Program-made: the position numbers and the translations under genes
Notes under the pieces: generated by a model
What the model was told of the DNA's origin: nothing
The model's input: only the letters and a program-made list of their open reading frames with translations
Databases searched by the model: none
NCBI RefSeq assembly: GCF_015832195.1
Contig: NC_052032.1
Location: 8,500,618 to 8,564,617 of the forward strand
DNA length: 64,000 bases
Reading direction: 5' to 3'
Source: Motacilla alba alba
Taxonomy: Eukaryota > Chordata > Aves > Passeriformes > Motacillidae
In this document: positions 17,139 through 29,200 of the stretch, one piece after another
Layout: each line of letters begins with the position of its first letter
How positions within the stretch are numbered: the stretch's first letter is position 1

Positions 17139-20100
17139 ATGGAGATGGGGTGGCTGCTATGGGGCACGGCCGTGCTGCTGCTGCTCCACGTCCTCATGCA
17201 GCTGAGCCCCAGCGTCAACTTCGCGCTGCGCGTCGGTTTCTACTGCCTGATGTGCCTGGTGGCCTCGGCGCTGGCGGCCGTAGCCTGCCTGCTGGTCAAC
17301 GGCGGCCGCACCGTCAAGAACATGAGGTGAGGGGAGAACGGCGGGAACGGGCGCTGGGGACAGCGGTGTCACCTCCCGCCGCTGCCCCGGAGCCCCTGGG
17401 GCGGTGGCGGCCTCTGTCACATCGGTGGCAGCGCAGCCCCGGGGTCCCCTCTAGGCTCAGGAGGCTGTCCTGAGCTGTCCTGGCCCGTGGCAGAGCCCTC
17501 GGCAAGGCATGTTGGGGATGAAGCGCCTGGAAGGTGGCGGTGGTGGCTTTTTTAGGGAAAGCTGCCGGAGAGCAGTGTCTGTTGAGAGTGGCAGAGCACT
17601 GGAGCAGGCTGTCCAGAGAGTGTGGGGAATCTACCTGTCTGGAGACATTGCAAACACACCTGTGTCACTGGGTGACCCTGCCGTGGCAGATGGAGCCGAT
17701 CTCTAGAAGGTTCCTTTTGATCCTGGCAGTTGGGTGGTTGTGTTTGGGGTGTTTCCTGCCCCAGCAGCAGAGGCTGGCAGGCTGTGTGCCATGTGCTGCT
17801 GGGGCACAGCTCTCTTGCAGCTGTTGTCTGGCCCTGTGTCCCCTGACAGGACACCTGTGACAAGGGCCAAGGGGCTGCTGTCATCCAGCACCTCCTCTCC
17901 ATGCCAAGGTACAAGGCAGAGCTGGTGCTTCTGCTGGCAGCACAGGACAGCTTATTTCCTGGTTTTGCTCTCCCCTAGGCAGCTTTTTACCTCTGCTGAG
18001 CATGTCACGTGGATGCAGCGGAAAGGAGAGCCTTAACATCCTTTAGGATCAAAGGTTGGCAGCATCTGAGCAGGTGGAGCTGGACTTTGCTTTGCAGTGT
18101 GGCTTTCACATGTAGGACTCGGGGCGGAAGGAGCCAGCACAGGGCACTGATGTGCTGCCTTGAGGGCTGTGCCCTGTGGTCCCAGCTGGTGCCATGGCCC
18201 CAGGCAGTCTGCTCTGCCATCTCCAGCCTGGCTCTCTCTCCAGCTTTGGTTGCCTTGGCTCACTCAGGAGCAGCTTTCCAATGTTCAGCTAGCTCTGCAG
18301 CTGGGAGAATTTATGATGTCAGTGATGGAGACACTATCCTTTTATTTCTCCCCAAAAATAAACCCTCTAAATTTTCTGTAAACTTGAAGGAATTATTTGG
18401 GAACAAGAACTTGCATTGGATAACTCCTTGTGTTGAAACCCAGGGCTGAATTTTGGCCAGAACCACCCTTTTCCTGTAACTTAAGCCTGTTGTTTCCTTG
18501 TAGTGGCACTGGCTGAAGATCCTGGTGATGTATCCCAGCCCCTGGGAGGTCTGTGGCTGAGGTGATCCAGTGAGTCCCTTATTTCTCCAACATCCCAGGC
18601 TGCTTATTCCAGCTTGGGAAAGGAGGCTGGAGCAGAGCACGTGCTGGTGGACGGACAGTGATAATGGTGTTGTTGCCTGGCGCAGAACACCCCGTTCTTG
18701 CTGTGCTGCTGGCTCCAGTGTCAAGCTGGTGTGACTTGGAAGAGGTTAGCCAGGGTGTCTGATAGAGATAGAACTGTTTATCTGTGGTAAAACATCTTGC
18801 ACGAGCTTCCAATCTGGTAAGCAGATTTCAGTAGTCCTTGAAAATCAGAGTATCCTAAACAAGCCTCTGTGACTGGCTGTGGAGCAGAGCACGTGAATCT
18901 GGGGGCTGCTGGCTTTCATACTCAGACTGTTAGGGATGCACTGAACAGTCCCATTCCCTGTCATTTTTGTGCTCCTTGTCTCTGGCAATAAGTGCACTGG
19001 TTGTACAGCTCTCTGCAGCTGTGGCTGCACCACGTCTGAGTCGATGATTCCAGCAGAGAGATCTCTTGTGGTGTTGTAGGGGACTCAGATCCATCCTTTA
19101 ACCCTGTGGGTGACGTGGCCACCCCTGCTCTTTGGCTGCTCTGAGCTCTGCCCCTTTGCCTCTTTCAGTAGCTCACGCCACATCTTGTGCAAGGAAAGTC
19201 TGTCCCCGGGCTGGCAGGAGGAAGCTGGATGGCTGCTCTTGAGTAATGTGTAACCAGCCTCTCCCGGCAGCCACTGAGCATTGTGACTTCCAGAGCTGTG
19301 ACCTCTTTTTTGGTTGGCAGTCAGAAGGGAGGAGAAGTGTGATTTAGGTCACCCTGGTGGCCTGGCATCCCCCATGACCTCTGTGGTTCGTGTCACCCTG
19401 CCTCGTCTGACCTGTAACCCCATCTCTTCACCTGGACTGCAGCCCTGTGACCTTGGAGCAGACTGCACCCCTGTAACCTTGGAGCGGGCTCTGGAGCTCA
19501 GGAGCTCTGCCTTCCTCCCTGTGTCCTTTCCCTGGGTGTGGCTCTTTGCAGCGAGTTGAAATGAGGACTGATAGCAGTGTCACCTCGGGGCATTGGCCTG
19601 GCCTGAACTCCAGTGTCCCAGCCAGCTCGGGTGGCCTGCATGGGGGGACACCCCACGGAGATGTGAACCCTGCTGTGGGTAGGAGCAAGCTGGAGGAAGT
19701 GCTGTGGCTCAAGAGTTTATGGAGACTTTTGGAGAGCAGATGCTGGGAGCTGCTGCCAAGCCAGGATGAGATGCTGTCCAGGTGTTCACCTCCCACCTGA
19801 GTGACAAGGATGCTTCTCAGCAAGATGGTGCTGCACGGTTCCCTAGCTGGACCCTGTGGTGGGGACAAAGCTGGCTGTCCCTCAGTCTCCTGCTGCAGGA
19901 AGGAAAGCTCCATACTGTGTCTGAGAAGGTGGCCCTGAGGCAGGACATCCAGGTGCTTGCTGGAGGTCAGGTCAGCTTGAATCAGCTCTAGGGGAGAGCA
20001 GATCCAAGCTGGTGGCTGTTCCTGGGAGCCTTGTTCACGTGCAGGCTCCTCTGCCACCTGTCCTGGTAAATGGCTGTTCCCTTGCCCAAAATAGCCCCTG

Positions 20101-23100
20101 TGTTCTGCCAGCTTCTGCCTGTGTCCTTTGGCCTAGCTGGAGAGTCCCCAAGTCCCCTGGTCAGGGGGTGGCATAGATGGGCCCTGCTCCTATGGGCTGA
20201 CAAGGAAATGTGCTCCAGTGCTGGCATGGCTGAGTGTCCCAGCTGGGAGCTCTGTCAGACCTGTAGATCCACTGGGGAAGGGCAAAAGCTTCAGCATGGG
20301 TTTGCTTGGGGGCACCCAGCCTCTGCCAAGCCGTGTGGGGAGCATCCTGTTTGCTGCCTGCATCCTTGCCTTGTGCGGGGAAGTGTTTCTGACCTTCACT
20401 CCCCTCCTTCCTCGGGCACCCCAGGTTTGTTTATATCACTGAGCCCCATCTTCCAGCGCTGCAAGGGGCAGACCTGGCAGAGCCTTCCTTGGATGTCGGG
20501 TGTGCTGGGGAGTGGCAGCTCCTGGGAGAATTGTTTGAACAACTTGTGGGGCCCTGCTGCTTGCAGGAAGAAGAGCCTGGTAGCACCAGGGCAGCCCAGA
20601 ACCATGGCACTGAACAGGGCAAGTGAACAGCACTCCTGCAGCACGTGGGACTGTGCAGGGCAGACCCCTGGCTGGACCATAGCACAAATGAGACTGGAGA
20701 TTCTCTGTCCTAGATCTCTTCTTGTCTCCTTCCACCCCCACTGGGTATAGAAGCCCCTGCCCTCCCTGCTGTGCTGCTGACTGCTTTTTTTTTTTTTATT
20801 TCTGCAGAATCATCAGAGCTGTTGTCAGAACCTTCAAGTATTTCTTCGGCCTGAGGTTTGAGGTGAAGGGACTGGAGAACTTCAAGGTGGAGGGCCCTGC
20901 TCTCATTGTGTCCAACCACCAGAGCGTCCTCGACATGATGGGTGAGGAGCTGGTGGGAGGGAAGAGAACATTTCTCCTGCTCACCACTGGGAGAAGTCCT
21001 GCTTGTACCTCCTGGACAAGCAGCCCCTGGCGCAGCTTCCCCATCAGTGCTGGTTGTGGGAAGGGTCTCCTGTCACTCTGAGCAATCCCACACCTGTGCA
21101 GCACCCCAGGTTCTGCTGTCCTTGAGGTGCTGGCCCAGCACGTGTGCCAGTGGCCCTGCTGGACTGGGGCTGGGGAATCAGCTGCCTCTGGGGGTGTCCT
21201 GCTGTCACCTGCAGCCACCCTGCAGTGTGCCAAGCCTCCTGCTCTCAGAAGCCAGGAGAGAAGCAAGGCACCAGCCTGTCCCTGGTGCCCCTGTCCTTGT
21301 TCTGTCCTTGTCCCAGGGGTGACTTCTGGGTCTTGCCCTCTGCCATCCCATTAGGGCTGATGGAGATCCTGCCCGACAACTGTGTCCAGGTGGGCAAGAA
21401 GGAGCTGATGTACATGGGCAGCGTGGGGCTCATCATGTACCTTGGTGGCGTCATCTTCATCAACAGGAAGAGCACCAGCAGTGCCAAGATGGTGATGTCA
21501 GAGGTGGCCAAGACCATGGTGGCTGAGAATGTGAGTGTCACTGGAGCTGGGTGGGGTGGCGTGGGGGCATTGTGGCACTCCTGGTGCTCCTGGCTCAGCT
21601 TGGCAGAGCTGGCTGGTGTCTCCCACCACTGCAAGTGCATTTCTGGAGCAGAGCCTTGTCTCTCCGTGTGCAGGTGAAGGTGTGGGTATATCCAGAGGGC
21701 ACGAGGAACTGCACTGGGGATTTGCTGCCATTCAAGAAAGGAGCCTTTCACCTCGCTGTCCAGGCACAGGTAACAGTGCTTTGCCCCTGCATGGGAACCC
21801 TGAGTGCTTTTGCAGTGGCACTGCACACCGATCATGCAGTCTGTGGTTCATTTGCTCTCAGATGAGCTGTGTTGCCAGGTAACACCTACTCAGGTAAACC
21901 ACTGGTGTCAGAAGTGCTGCCCTGCAGCAGCCAAGGGCCTTTTCCATCCCCTCTGGGAATGAGCTGACCCTGGGCATGCCTGGCTGTTGACAGTGGAGAA
22001 TTGCCCTGTCCTCTGTCCTGCCTGCCTCGGTGCTGGTGTCCCCTCTGGAGGGAGGAGTGTGAGGGGCAGGCACGCTTCATCCCTGTCTCCAGGCTTTCCT
22101 GGCAGCGTGGCAGGGCAATGCCAGTGCCCAGGGGTTGCTGGGGGCATGGCTGGGGCCCAGAGCTCGCTCCTGGCAGGGAGCCCAGTGGGTTCTTTTCTGG
22201 GGAAGCCCAAAGCTGACGATTCATTTCTCAATCCCCCAGGTCCCAGTCGTGTAGTGATGATTCAGGATTGTTAATTCTTGAGCTTTAGAGCAACATCTGG
22301 GCTTGCTCTGTGTGAAAATAGCTGCTGCCTCCCTGGCAGCCATATGGCAGTTCTTGATATGTCTTTTCTCTCCAAAATGACAGCATCCGTGAGCAGTTAG
22401 TGGGGGAGCAGGCAAACAGCTTCAGCCAGCCAGAGCTGTCTCAGGAGCAGGGTGTTTGCCTGGGCACAGTGCTGGGGCAGTGTGCCAGAGACTGGGATGA
22501 CTCGAGGCCTCAGGGGAAACTGGTTTCCCTGGGAGAGGTGTTACAGCAGGGATTTTGGGAAAGGGAAGAGATGCCAGCCCTCTGACTGGGTTCGTTTGGC
22601 CAAACCCAAGGTGTAGCCTGTGTTGTACCATCCCCATTCCTGCCTGGCTGATGCAGCCAAGGCAGAGCCTGGCAGCTGCTGGAGGAAAGGATGACATGGA
22701 ACTGGTCCCTGCCTCTGCTACACCCCCCTGAGTCACCAACTGTAGATCCTGGCTGTGTTACCAGCACTGGAACAACAGCTCTGCCTGCCCTCCTGGCCCT
22801 GTGTCTGAAGCTTCCCCGGGAGCAATTGATAACAACTGATGACTCCTTTTCTTAGAAACTGAAAGCAGAGCAGCCCTGCCCCAGACACGTGCCTGTACAG
22901 CAGGCAAGGCCTGTCAGAACAGGCAGCCTGCAGTGTTTGATTGCAGGACAGAAAATACCTGGGGTTTGGAGCCTCACTTGGGTTGAGGAGCCCTAAAAGC
23001 CAGTGCTGAGCTGAGGCTGGAGTGGAACTTGGCCCTGGTTCCTTGAGTATCCCTGTGCCTTGAGTCTTTGGGGAGTGGTTTTGATTCCATTTGACTGCTG

Positions 23101-23940
23101 ATTGTTCTACCCTTTGGAAGTGGGTGTTGCTCGTGGGGCTGTGTGTGCCCTGTGTGTCTGAGAGCCAGGCCAGGTCAGCTCTGCACTGTGGGATTTGCTG
23201 CCTGTGTCTGGCCTGCCCTGAGGTGCCAGTAACTCCTCTTTTTCCTCCCTTTCCCAAGGTCCCAGTGATCCCTGTGGTGTATTCCTCCTTCACCACCTTC
23301 TATAACCCAAAGACGAAACTGTTTACATCAGGTAACAAAGAGTCACTTGGAGACAGGGTGGCTGCTGTCCCGTGTGGGGATCCGGCTCACAAGGGTGTGG
23401 GAGGGAAGCAGAGCTGGGGTGAACAGGAGGAGCCCCGCTGGGAGATGTTTGGAGGCAGTTCAAAGCACTTGGCACCAGAGCCTGGGCTGGGTTAACTCAG
23501 GAAGGGCTGTAATTAAATACACTGAGGGATGTTTTCATTAAAAATTGGTTGCCACCTCCTGCTCTGGGCAGGCTCTGGCTGGGATGGCAGTTTGGGGCAC
23601 AGGGGGATCATTCTGGGTGGCACAGCTGTTGGAGCTGGGTACTAACTCTGCCTGTGCTCCAGGGGTGGATGCCTGGAGCCCTGGGAGGGGTGGAGGGCTG
23701 TGCTGGGGCTGTCCAGGGTGGGGAACAGGGCAGAGAGCAGAGCTCCTCTGCCGTGTGGGTTTCTCACAGGCTCCTCTCTTGTCCCCAGGCAAAATCAAGG
23801 TTGAGGTTCTGCCTCCAATAGAGACCAAAGGGCTGACGTCAGACGATGTCACCGACCTCTGTGACAGATGCTTCAGCACCATGAGGGAGACCCTCTTCAA
23901 GCTGTCAGGCCATCCAGGCAAGGCAAAGGACTCATCCTAG
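17139..23940 (+). CDS. AGPAT2: AGPAT2, 1-acyl-sn-glycerol-3-phosphate acyltransferase beta, complete six-exon coding region
   Basis: Coding exons: 17139-17326, 20808-20941, 21355-21530, 21674-21769, 23259-23331 and 23789-23940. All have GT-AG borders and compatible phases, giving 272 codons against 278 in human as I recall. The enzyme acylates lysophosphatidic acid to phosphatidic acid in the ER membrane, the second acylation in glycerolipid and triglyceride synthesis. Residues about 4-56 hold two hydrophobic segments. Acyltransferase motifs are all present: NHQSVLD at 99-105 (catalytic His100 and Asp105), GGVIFINR at 138-145, PEGTR at 173-177 and VPVIPVVY at 199-206. The start codon has a good context (G at -3 and +4). 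Intron 1 (3.5 kb) holds nothing recognisable. Loss of human AGPAT2 causes congenital lipodystrophy type 1. AGPAT1 is the close paralogue, but synteny favours AGPAT2. Confidence 0.96.
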
Positions 23941-25495
23941 AGGCTTCTCCAGTGGTGTCACCGTGTGGTGGTGGCTGAAGGGACCTGTCTGTCCTTGCCA
24001 AATACTGAAGGATCTTCTTCTCCTCTGCAGTGATTTCTAACTCTGGGAGCGCCACAGACTGGCACGCACAGGGTGTCAAGCCAGCACTAAGGTTCCCCTC
24101 TGAGTGGATTTCTCTTATGGGTTCATTTTCTCACTTTGAAATATCTCCTTTTTCTGAATTTCTCAGGCATCAAACTTGTGCTACCAAAGGGCTCAGTGAC
24201 TAGAGAGGTGAGTTCCCCCAGCTCTTGCAGCTAGCTTGGGGTGACAGCAAAAAACCTGCCTGGAGCCTGAGCGCTGCCTCGTGTGACTGTCCCTGCACCT
24301 GTGTTCCTGCAGGCTCAGCTCGTGAGGTGGCCCTGTGATGTCCCAGGTGGAAACCACCAGGCAGCAGTTTGTATCAGCACAACCTTGATGCTCAAACAGG
24401 GCTGAGAACTGGGGTGAAAAGCCAGATTTTGGCTTTTCAGCAGTGCTAGGAGCGTGGTGTCCTCCCTGGACAGCCCAGAGCACTCCCACCCACCAGTGGG
24501 ACACACAGGCCTGTCCCCTTGAGATGCCCTTTTTGTCACAACAGCATCACGTTGGGAAACTGCTGCCAGCTCCCCGCCGTGGTGGTGGCTCAGCCTGGTC
24601 ACATCCCGGTGCCTGCAATGCCCCTTACGGAGGCAAAGGGCTCTTGTCGTGCTCGTTTTGTCACTTGTCATGGTCAGCACTGGCCGAAAGATGGTGCCTG
24701 TCCCGCGTCTCTGCTGATCTGCGGGGCGGAGCTGCTGCTCTCCGGGGCCTGGAAAACCCCTGCAGAGCCACAGGGTGGGTGAGCTGCAGCTGGAACAGGG
24801 CTGGGAAGGCTTGGAAGGCTTCAGCTCCCCCTTTGGGGGATGTAAACCGCTTTCCCAGTCAGATAAAAGGGGTTCCCCTGTGCCTTGGGATGATGGACCA
24901 ACAGAGCTGGATCCCTCACCGGGAGCTGTGGAATGTTGATGCCCTTGGAGGCTGGGTCAGGTCCATGGTCCCTTAGCTTTAGCTCTTCTGTTCATGGCAC
25001 AGGGGACCTCGGGGTAAGCCAGCTGGGGCTACTCAGGTAACCAGCACAGCCTGGTAACCACACAGCTCCTGCAGCCTGCGCTGGTGGAGTTGTGTTTATC
25101 TGGCCTCAGCTGGGAAAGGCAGGGAGCTCCGTGGAAGGAGCCCTTGGGCCGAGCTGGTGCTGCCGGGGGCTTCATTGGAGGGGCCTTACAGTACAGACTC
25201 AGGGGATGGGAAGGGTCGGGGTGGGAGGATGGGAACCAAACCAGCACTTTGTGAGAGTGGCAGATAAAGGGCTGTCATGGAGGGTCAACCCAGGAGAGCC
25301 CTCAGAGGGCTCCTGGGGAGGGGAACCATGTCTGACTCCTCCTGGGAGGAGGGAGCAGTGCCTCTATGTGCAGTTGTCTGCTGTTCACTTTTAATTGGGC
25401 TGAGAATGTTATGTGCTTTACAAAAAAATCAACAACAACAACAAAAAATTACACCTTTGGTTATTTAAATAAAGGAGCCTCCTTGTCTTGTGTGG
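23941..25495 (+). other. AGPAT2: AGPAT2 3' UTR with polyadenylation signal
   Basis: The stop codon TAG is at 23938-23940. The first convincing AATAAA is at 25468-25473, after an A-rich stretch with CAA repeats at about 25428-25450. The predicted 3' UTR is about 1.55 kb. No splice pattern or conserved frame interrupts it. Confidence 0.65.
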
Positions 25496-25977
25496 GGCCT
25501 GAGGGAGGAGGATGTGGGGTGCTGAGCCCTGAGCTCTTGCAGGGGGTGGGTTTGGTGATGGAAGGGCAGCGGGGGAGTCCTTGTCCCTTCCCTGTGCCCC
25601 CCAGGCAGGAGGGCTGTACTTCACCCAGCCTCACTGGTGAGGCACCATCCCAACTCCAGGGCTCCTGGAGAGCAGAACAGGAGCTGCAGGATGGGCACCC
25701 ACTCCTGTACCCAGCTCTGCAGGCACCAGGGGCTCCTGTCCCCTGCTGACACCTGGCTTGGGGCTGCAGGGACTTGTCCCCACCTTCTCCCTGTGACAGC
25801 AAGCAGGGGGAGTGTGGGGAGGCAGCTGCCCTGCCTGGGCCAGGTCTGTGCCTGCTGCTCCCTGGGAGCTGTTATCCCAGGATAATGCTGAGGAAAAGCC
25901 AGGGGCAGCTAAACACCCCCCCAGGTGACACACAGCCAGTGTGGCACAGCCAGGCTCTCATGGCACGAGGTAAGGCA

Positions 25978-26204
25978 TTTATTTGCTGCCTCTCCAGCAG
26001 GGAGAGGGCTCAGAGTCCACTTTGGAAGGAACTTTGGTGGGGTGAGCTGGAAAAGAGAACGATGGAGATGCTGATGGGAGCCCAGCCTTCTCCTGCCACC
26101 CTGTGCCTTCCTGGGATGGTGTGGCTTCATCCCCAGCCTGGGGCTGGAGAGGGAGATAAGAGCTGTGGATGCATTCAGCTTGCTCCAGGTCCCCAGGCAC
26201 TCTG
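25978..26204 (-). other. EGFL7: EGFL7 3' UTR with polyadenylation signal
   Basis: It follows the EGFL7 stop codon at 26205-26207 on the minus strand. AATAAA on that strand occupies 25978-25983, giving a 3' UTR of about 250 nt. EGFL7 and AGPAT2 therefore converge, with their 3' ends about 0.5 kb apart. Confidence 0.6.
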
Positions 26205-26227
26205 CTAGAGTTCGTTCTTGCAGGAAC
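26205..26227 (-). CDS. EGFL7: EGFL7 terminal coding mini-exon
   Basis: A pyrimidine-rich acceptor (TTTTTTTTCCCC...TTCCCAG) precedes GT-TCC-TGC-AAG-AAC-GAA-CTC-TAG. Joined to the phase-1 donor ACCT|GTAAGT at 27870, it completes a Cys codon and adds S-C-K-N-E-L. This matches the CSCKKD-type end of mammalian EGFL7, which reading through the donor does not. It is far too short to be seen as an open frame, and the frame-plus-homology match is the evidence. Confidence 0.88.
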
Positions 26228-29200
26228 CTGGGAAGATTGGGGAAAAAAAAATAAATTCAGCAAGATAAATTCAGTCATTAGCCTGGCTTTGGTTGGTGTC
26301 TTTCCCAGGCAGAATGAGACTGGCCTGAACCTCTGGGAATGTCACCCACACTTGCTGCTGGTTGTTCTTTTGGCAAACAACCCCAGGCTGGCTTCATGCC
26401 CCCACCCTCACGAGTGTCACTGTCACCTCCCTGGCATGTCACAGTCCTCGCCTGGGTGCTGTGCACAATGTCCCCAAATCCAGTGACAGTAACAGTCTGT
26501 GCTGATCAGGGGCCAAAAATGTTATGGCTTACAGAGCTCTGACCTGGTGCCTCTGCTGGTGGTTTAAAGAAGAGAAAATGGGTTTTTTGGTCATTGCACA
26601 CATCCCACTGAGCAGTAAACTGGGGAGTGCAGTTGCAGGGTAGCATTCGTTTGGGAATGCTCCACCAGGCACGGAACAGGGATGGCTGAGTAACTCCATG
26701 GGATGCCCTGTGAGCTCCAGAGCTTGCTGGAGTATGACAGGACACCTTTGTGTCCTACGGGAGCCATGAAAACAGACAAAAACAGGTTTTGCTTGCTGAG
26801 ACAGACTTGGCAGGAATTAATTTCGAGACTTTGGAGTCATCCCTTGGAATGAATCCATGTTACCTTGTGATACTGCTCACATTCCTCTGTGCTGTCACTA
26901 ATAATATGTGCAGAGCACTACTAGAAAACCCAGCCTGCTGGAACACTCAGTGGTTCTGGTAATTACCCCTTTCTGAGATGGTTTTTAAGTGTCTATTTGC
27001 AGCTACTTTGTCTTCAGACAAGTTCTTTGGATTCTTTTTCTCTCTCAGCCATTACTGCAAGCACTGAACTGGGACTGAATATGCCCTGAACCAGTTTCTC
27101 CTGAGTCTTTCCAGGACTCAGCAAGCTGCTGTTGCACACCCCAGCCATGCCTAGTTTCTGGAATTATTTAATGGGAAAATGAGCTGCAAAGAGCTGCCTA
27201 TCAAAATAATAGAGTTCAGATGGTTGTGTTCTGCTTGGAGTCCAGGTGAGCACCATGGGGACCCGAGGGGATGCTGTCCCTCTGCGTGGTGGGGACACCA
27301 GGCAGGACCCCCCATCTCCAGCCATTTCACACACGACAGCTCTCACTGGGGTCCCTTCCTCAGTTTGCTACTTCAGAGACCCTCTCTGGTGCCCTTACTG
27401 GTCTGTAAACTTCCAAAAGAAATGCCTGAAACTTCCCAGGCTCATAAATCTGCCAACTTCTGCACGCTCCCTAAACCTCCCTGATTGACTTTTTGGACTG
27501 TTAATTTCCTAAGAGTTGGGGGTTCTTTCCTAAGGACCGAGTCACCAGGAAGGGACAGCAGTTGTGAGGTGCTGCCAGCCACAGGTGCCCCACTGCTCCC
27601 AGTGCCTCCCTCAGCCATGTTTCCATGTGCCAATCCTACAACTTTTGGCTGCTACAAGGGCAGTCAGATGGTAGAAACAGCAAACAGCTTTGAAATGAAG
27701 CTAATGGGCTGTTTGTGTTCATCCTTTATTAATTACAGGCTGCTGAGCTTGAGGCAGATCCAGATTAACAGTGGCATATGTGTTACTGATCTCGCTGGCC
27801 CACATCTGCTGCCCGTGGCCGGCGTGGCTGGAGGGAGATCCTCCCCCTCTGCTTTTTCCAGGCACTTACAGGTCTCCAGCCGCTCCTCCAGGAACGAGAT
27901 CTGCTCGCTCAGGGAGTCGATCCTGTCCAGCTGCTGGAGGGAGTGGGACAGGCGGCTGATGGGGTCTGCACCGACATCCTCTGGCGGCATCAGGTTGTGG
28001 AAGGGGGCCAGCACCAGCTGGAGCTTCTGCAGGGAGAAGGGGAGCTGTGAGTTCGTCCCCCCACCCCGGCCAGCAGGACCACCCGGGGGGATGCAGAACC
28101 CATCACGGAGGGCTCAAGGGGCTGTGGTTGTGTTCAAAGGGCTGGAAAAGCTGTGGCGTGGGCGCTGCGGGGAGCACAGCTGGGATTGCTGCTGGGATGT
28201 TAAAAATAGAGCCGGGGAGGAGGGAAACCCTGGCTGCAAACAGCCCCGGCTGGGAGCTGGCCGAGCAGGAACAGGGCAGGGGGATGTGCTGCAACTCACC
28301 TGCTCCAGTGCTTCCACTCTGCTCCTCAGATCCTTCATTTCTTCCTTCATTTCACTGGAGGGACCTGAAAAAGTGACCGAGGGAATGGCAGTGAGTAAAA
28401 GCCCACTGCCAAGGTGAGGTGGAAGCTGCTGGGGAGAAAGACATGGCTGCAGGGCTCTGGCCAAGCCCTGCTGCTTTCCACCCCCAGGGTCTGCCCCGCT
28501 GGGATCATCCCCCAGAGCATCAGCTGGACCTGCTGGCACCTAGTCCAGGCTGCTCCTGCTGCTGCAGCACCTGCAACAAAGTGGGGAGGCTTTCAGGCAG
28601 TGGGGCGATGCTTAAAGGACAAGAGATCTGGTGGCTCCTGGCCTTTTGTGCCCGTGTCGCCACGAAACACCCAGCTCTGCCCTGTGCTGCGGTGGGCACA
28701 GGGGATTGTCCCTCCCTCAGGGGTACAGGCAGGTGGGGCACGTGCAGGCCGTCCCAGATGTTTGCTGGCGATGCCCGTGCTGGCCACAGCGCATTATTAC
28801 TCACGGTACGAGTTTGAAGTGTCACAGCGCGTACCAAAAGTAATAATGGGCCGTCACCAGCGGCGCCCGCCGCTCCTCGTGGCTCCGGACCTGCCCTGTG
28901 GGAACGAGCACGATGAGGGAGAGAACAGACACATCCCAGACACCTCCAGCCACAGCCAGGCCCTGTCGGCCTCACAGAGGGATTTGTGCTCAGGGGAAGT
29001 TGTTGAAGCGCTCCTGGGTCAGCGAGAATAAAGCTGAGGGGCTCTGGCTGCTGTCCCCTCTCCCATCTCCTGCCATGCTGAGTGTTCCCTCAGCTCTCAC
29101 TGCAGGCCCCCAGCAGCTGGGGCTCAATGTGGGGACAGGATACCTGCTTGGCTGGAGGTGTCTGTCCCGGGCGCTGGCACCAGGGGCTGGCAGCCCTTGT

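Noticed and set aside
27733..28014. Taking the open frame through to 27733 as the main EGFL7 C-terminus
   Set aside because: A consensus donor interrupts it, and the spliced alternative restores the family tail. Kept only as a possible isoform.
27485..28417. 310-residue plus-strand open frame
   Set aside because: It runs antisense through two EGFL7 coding exons and introns, with no recognisable domain.
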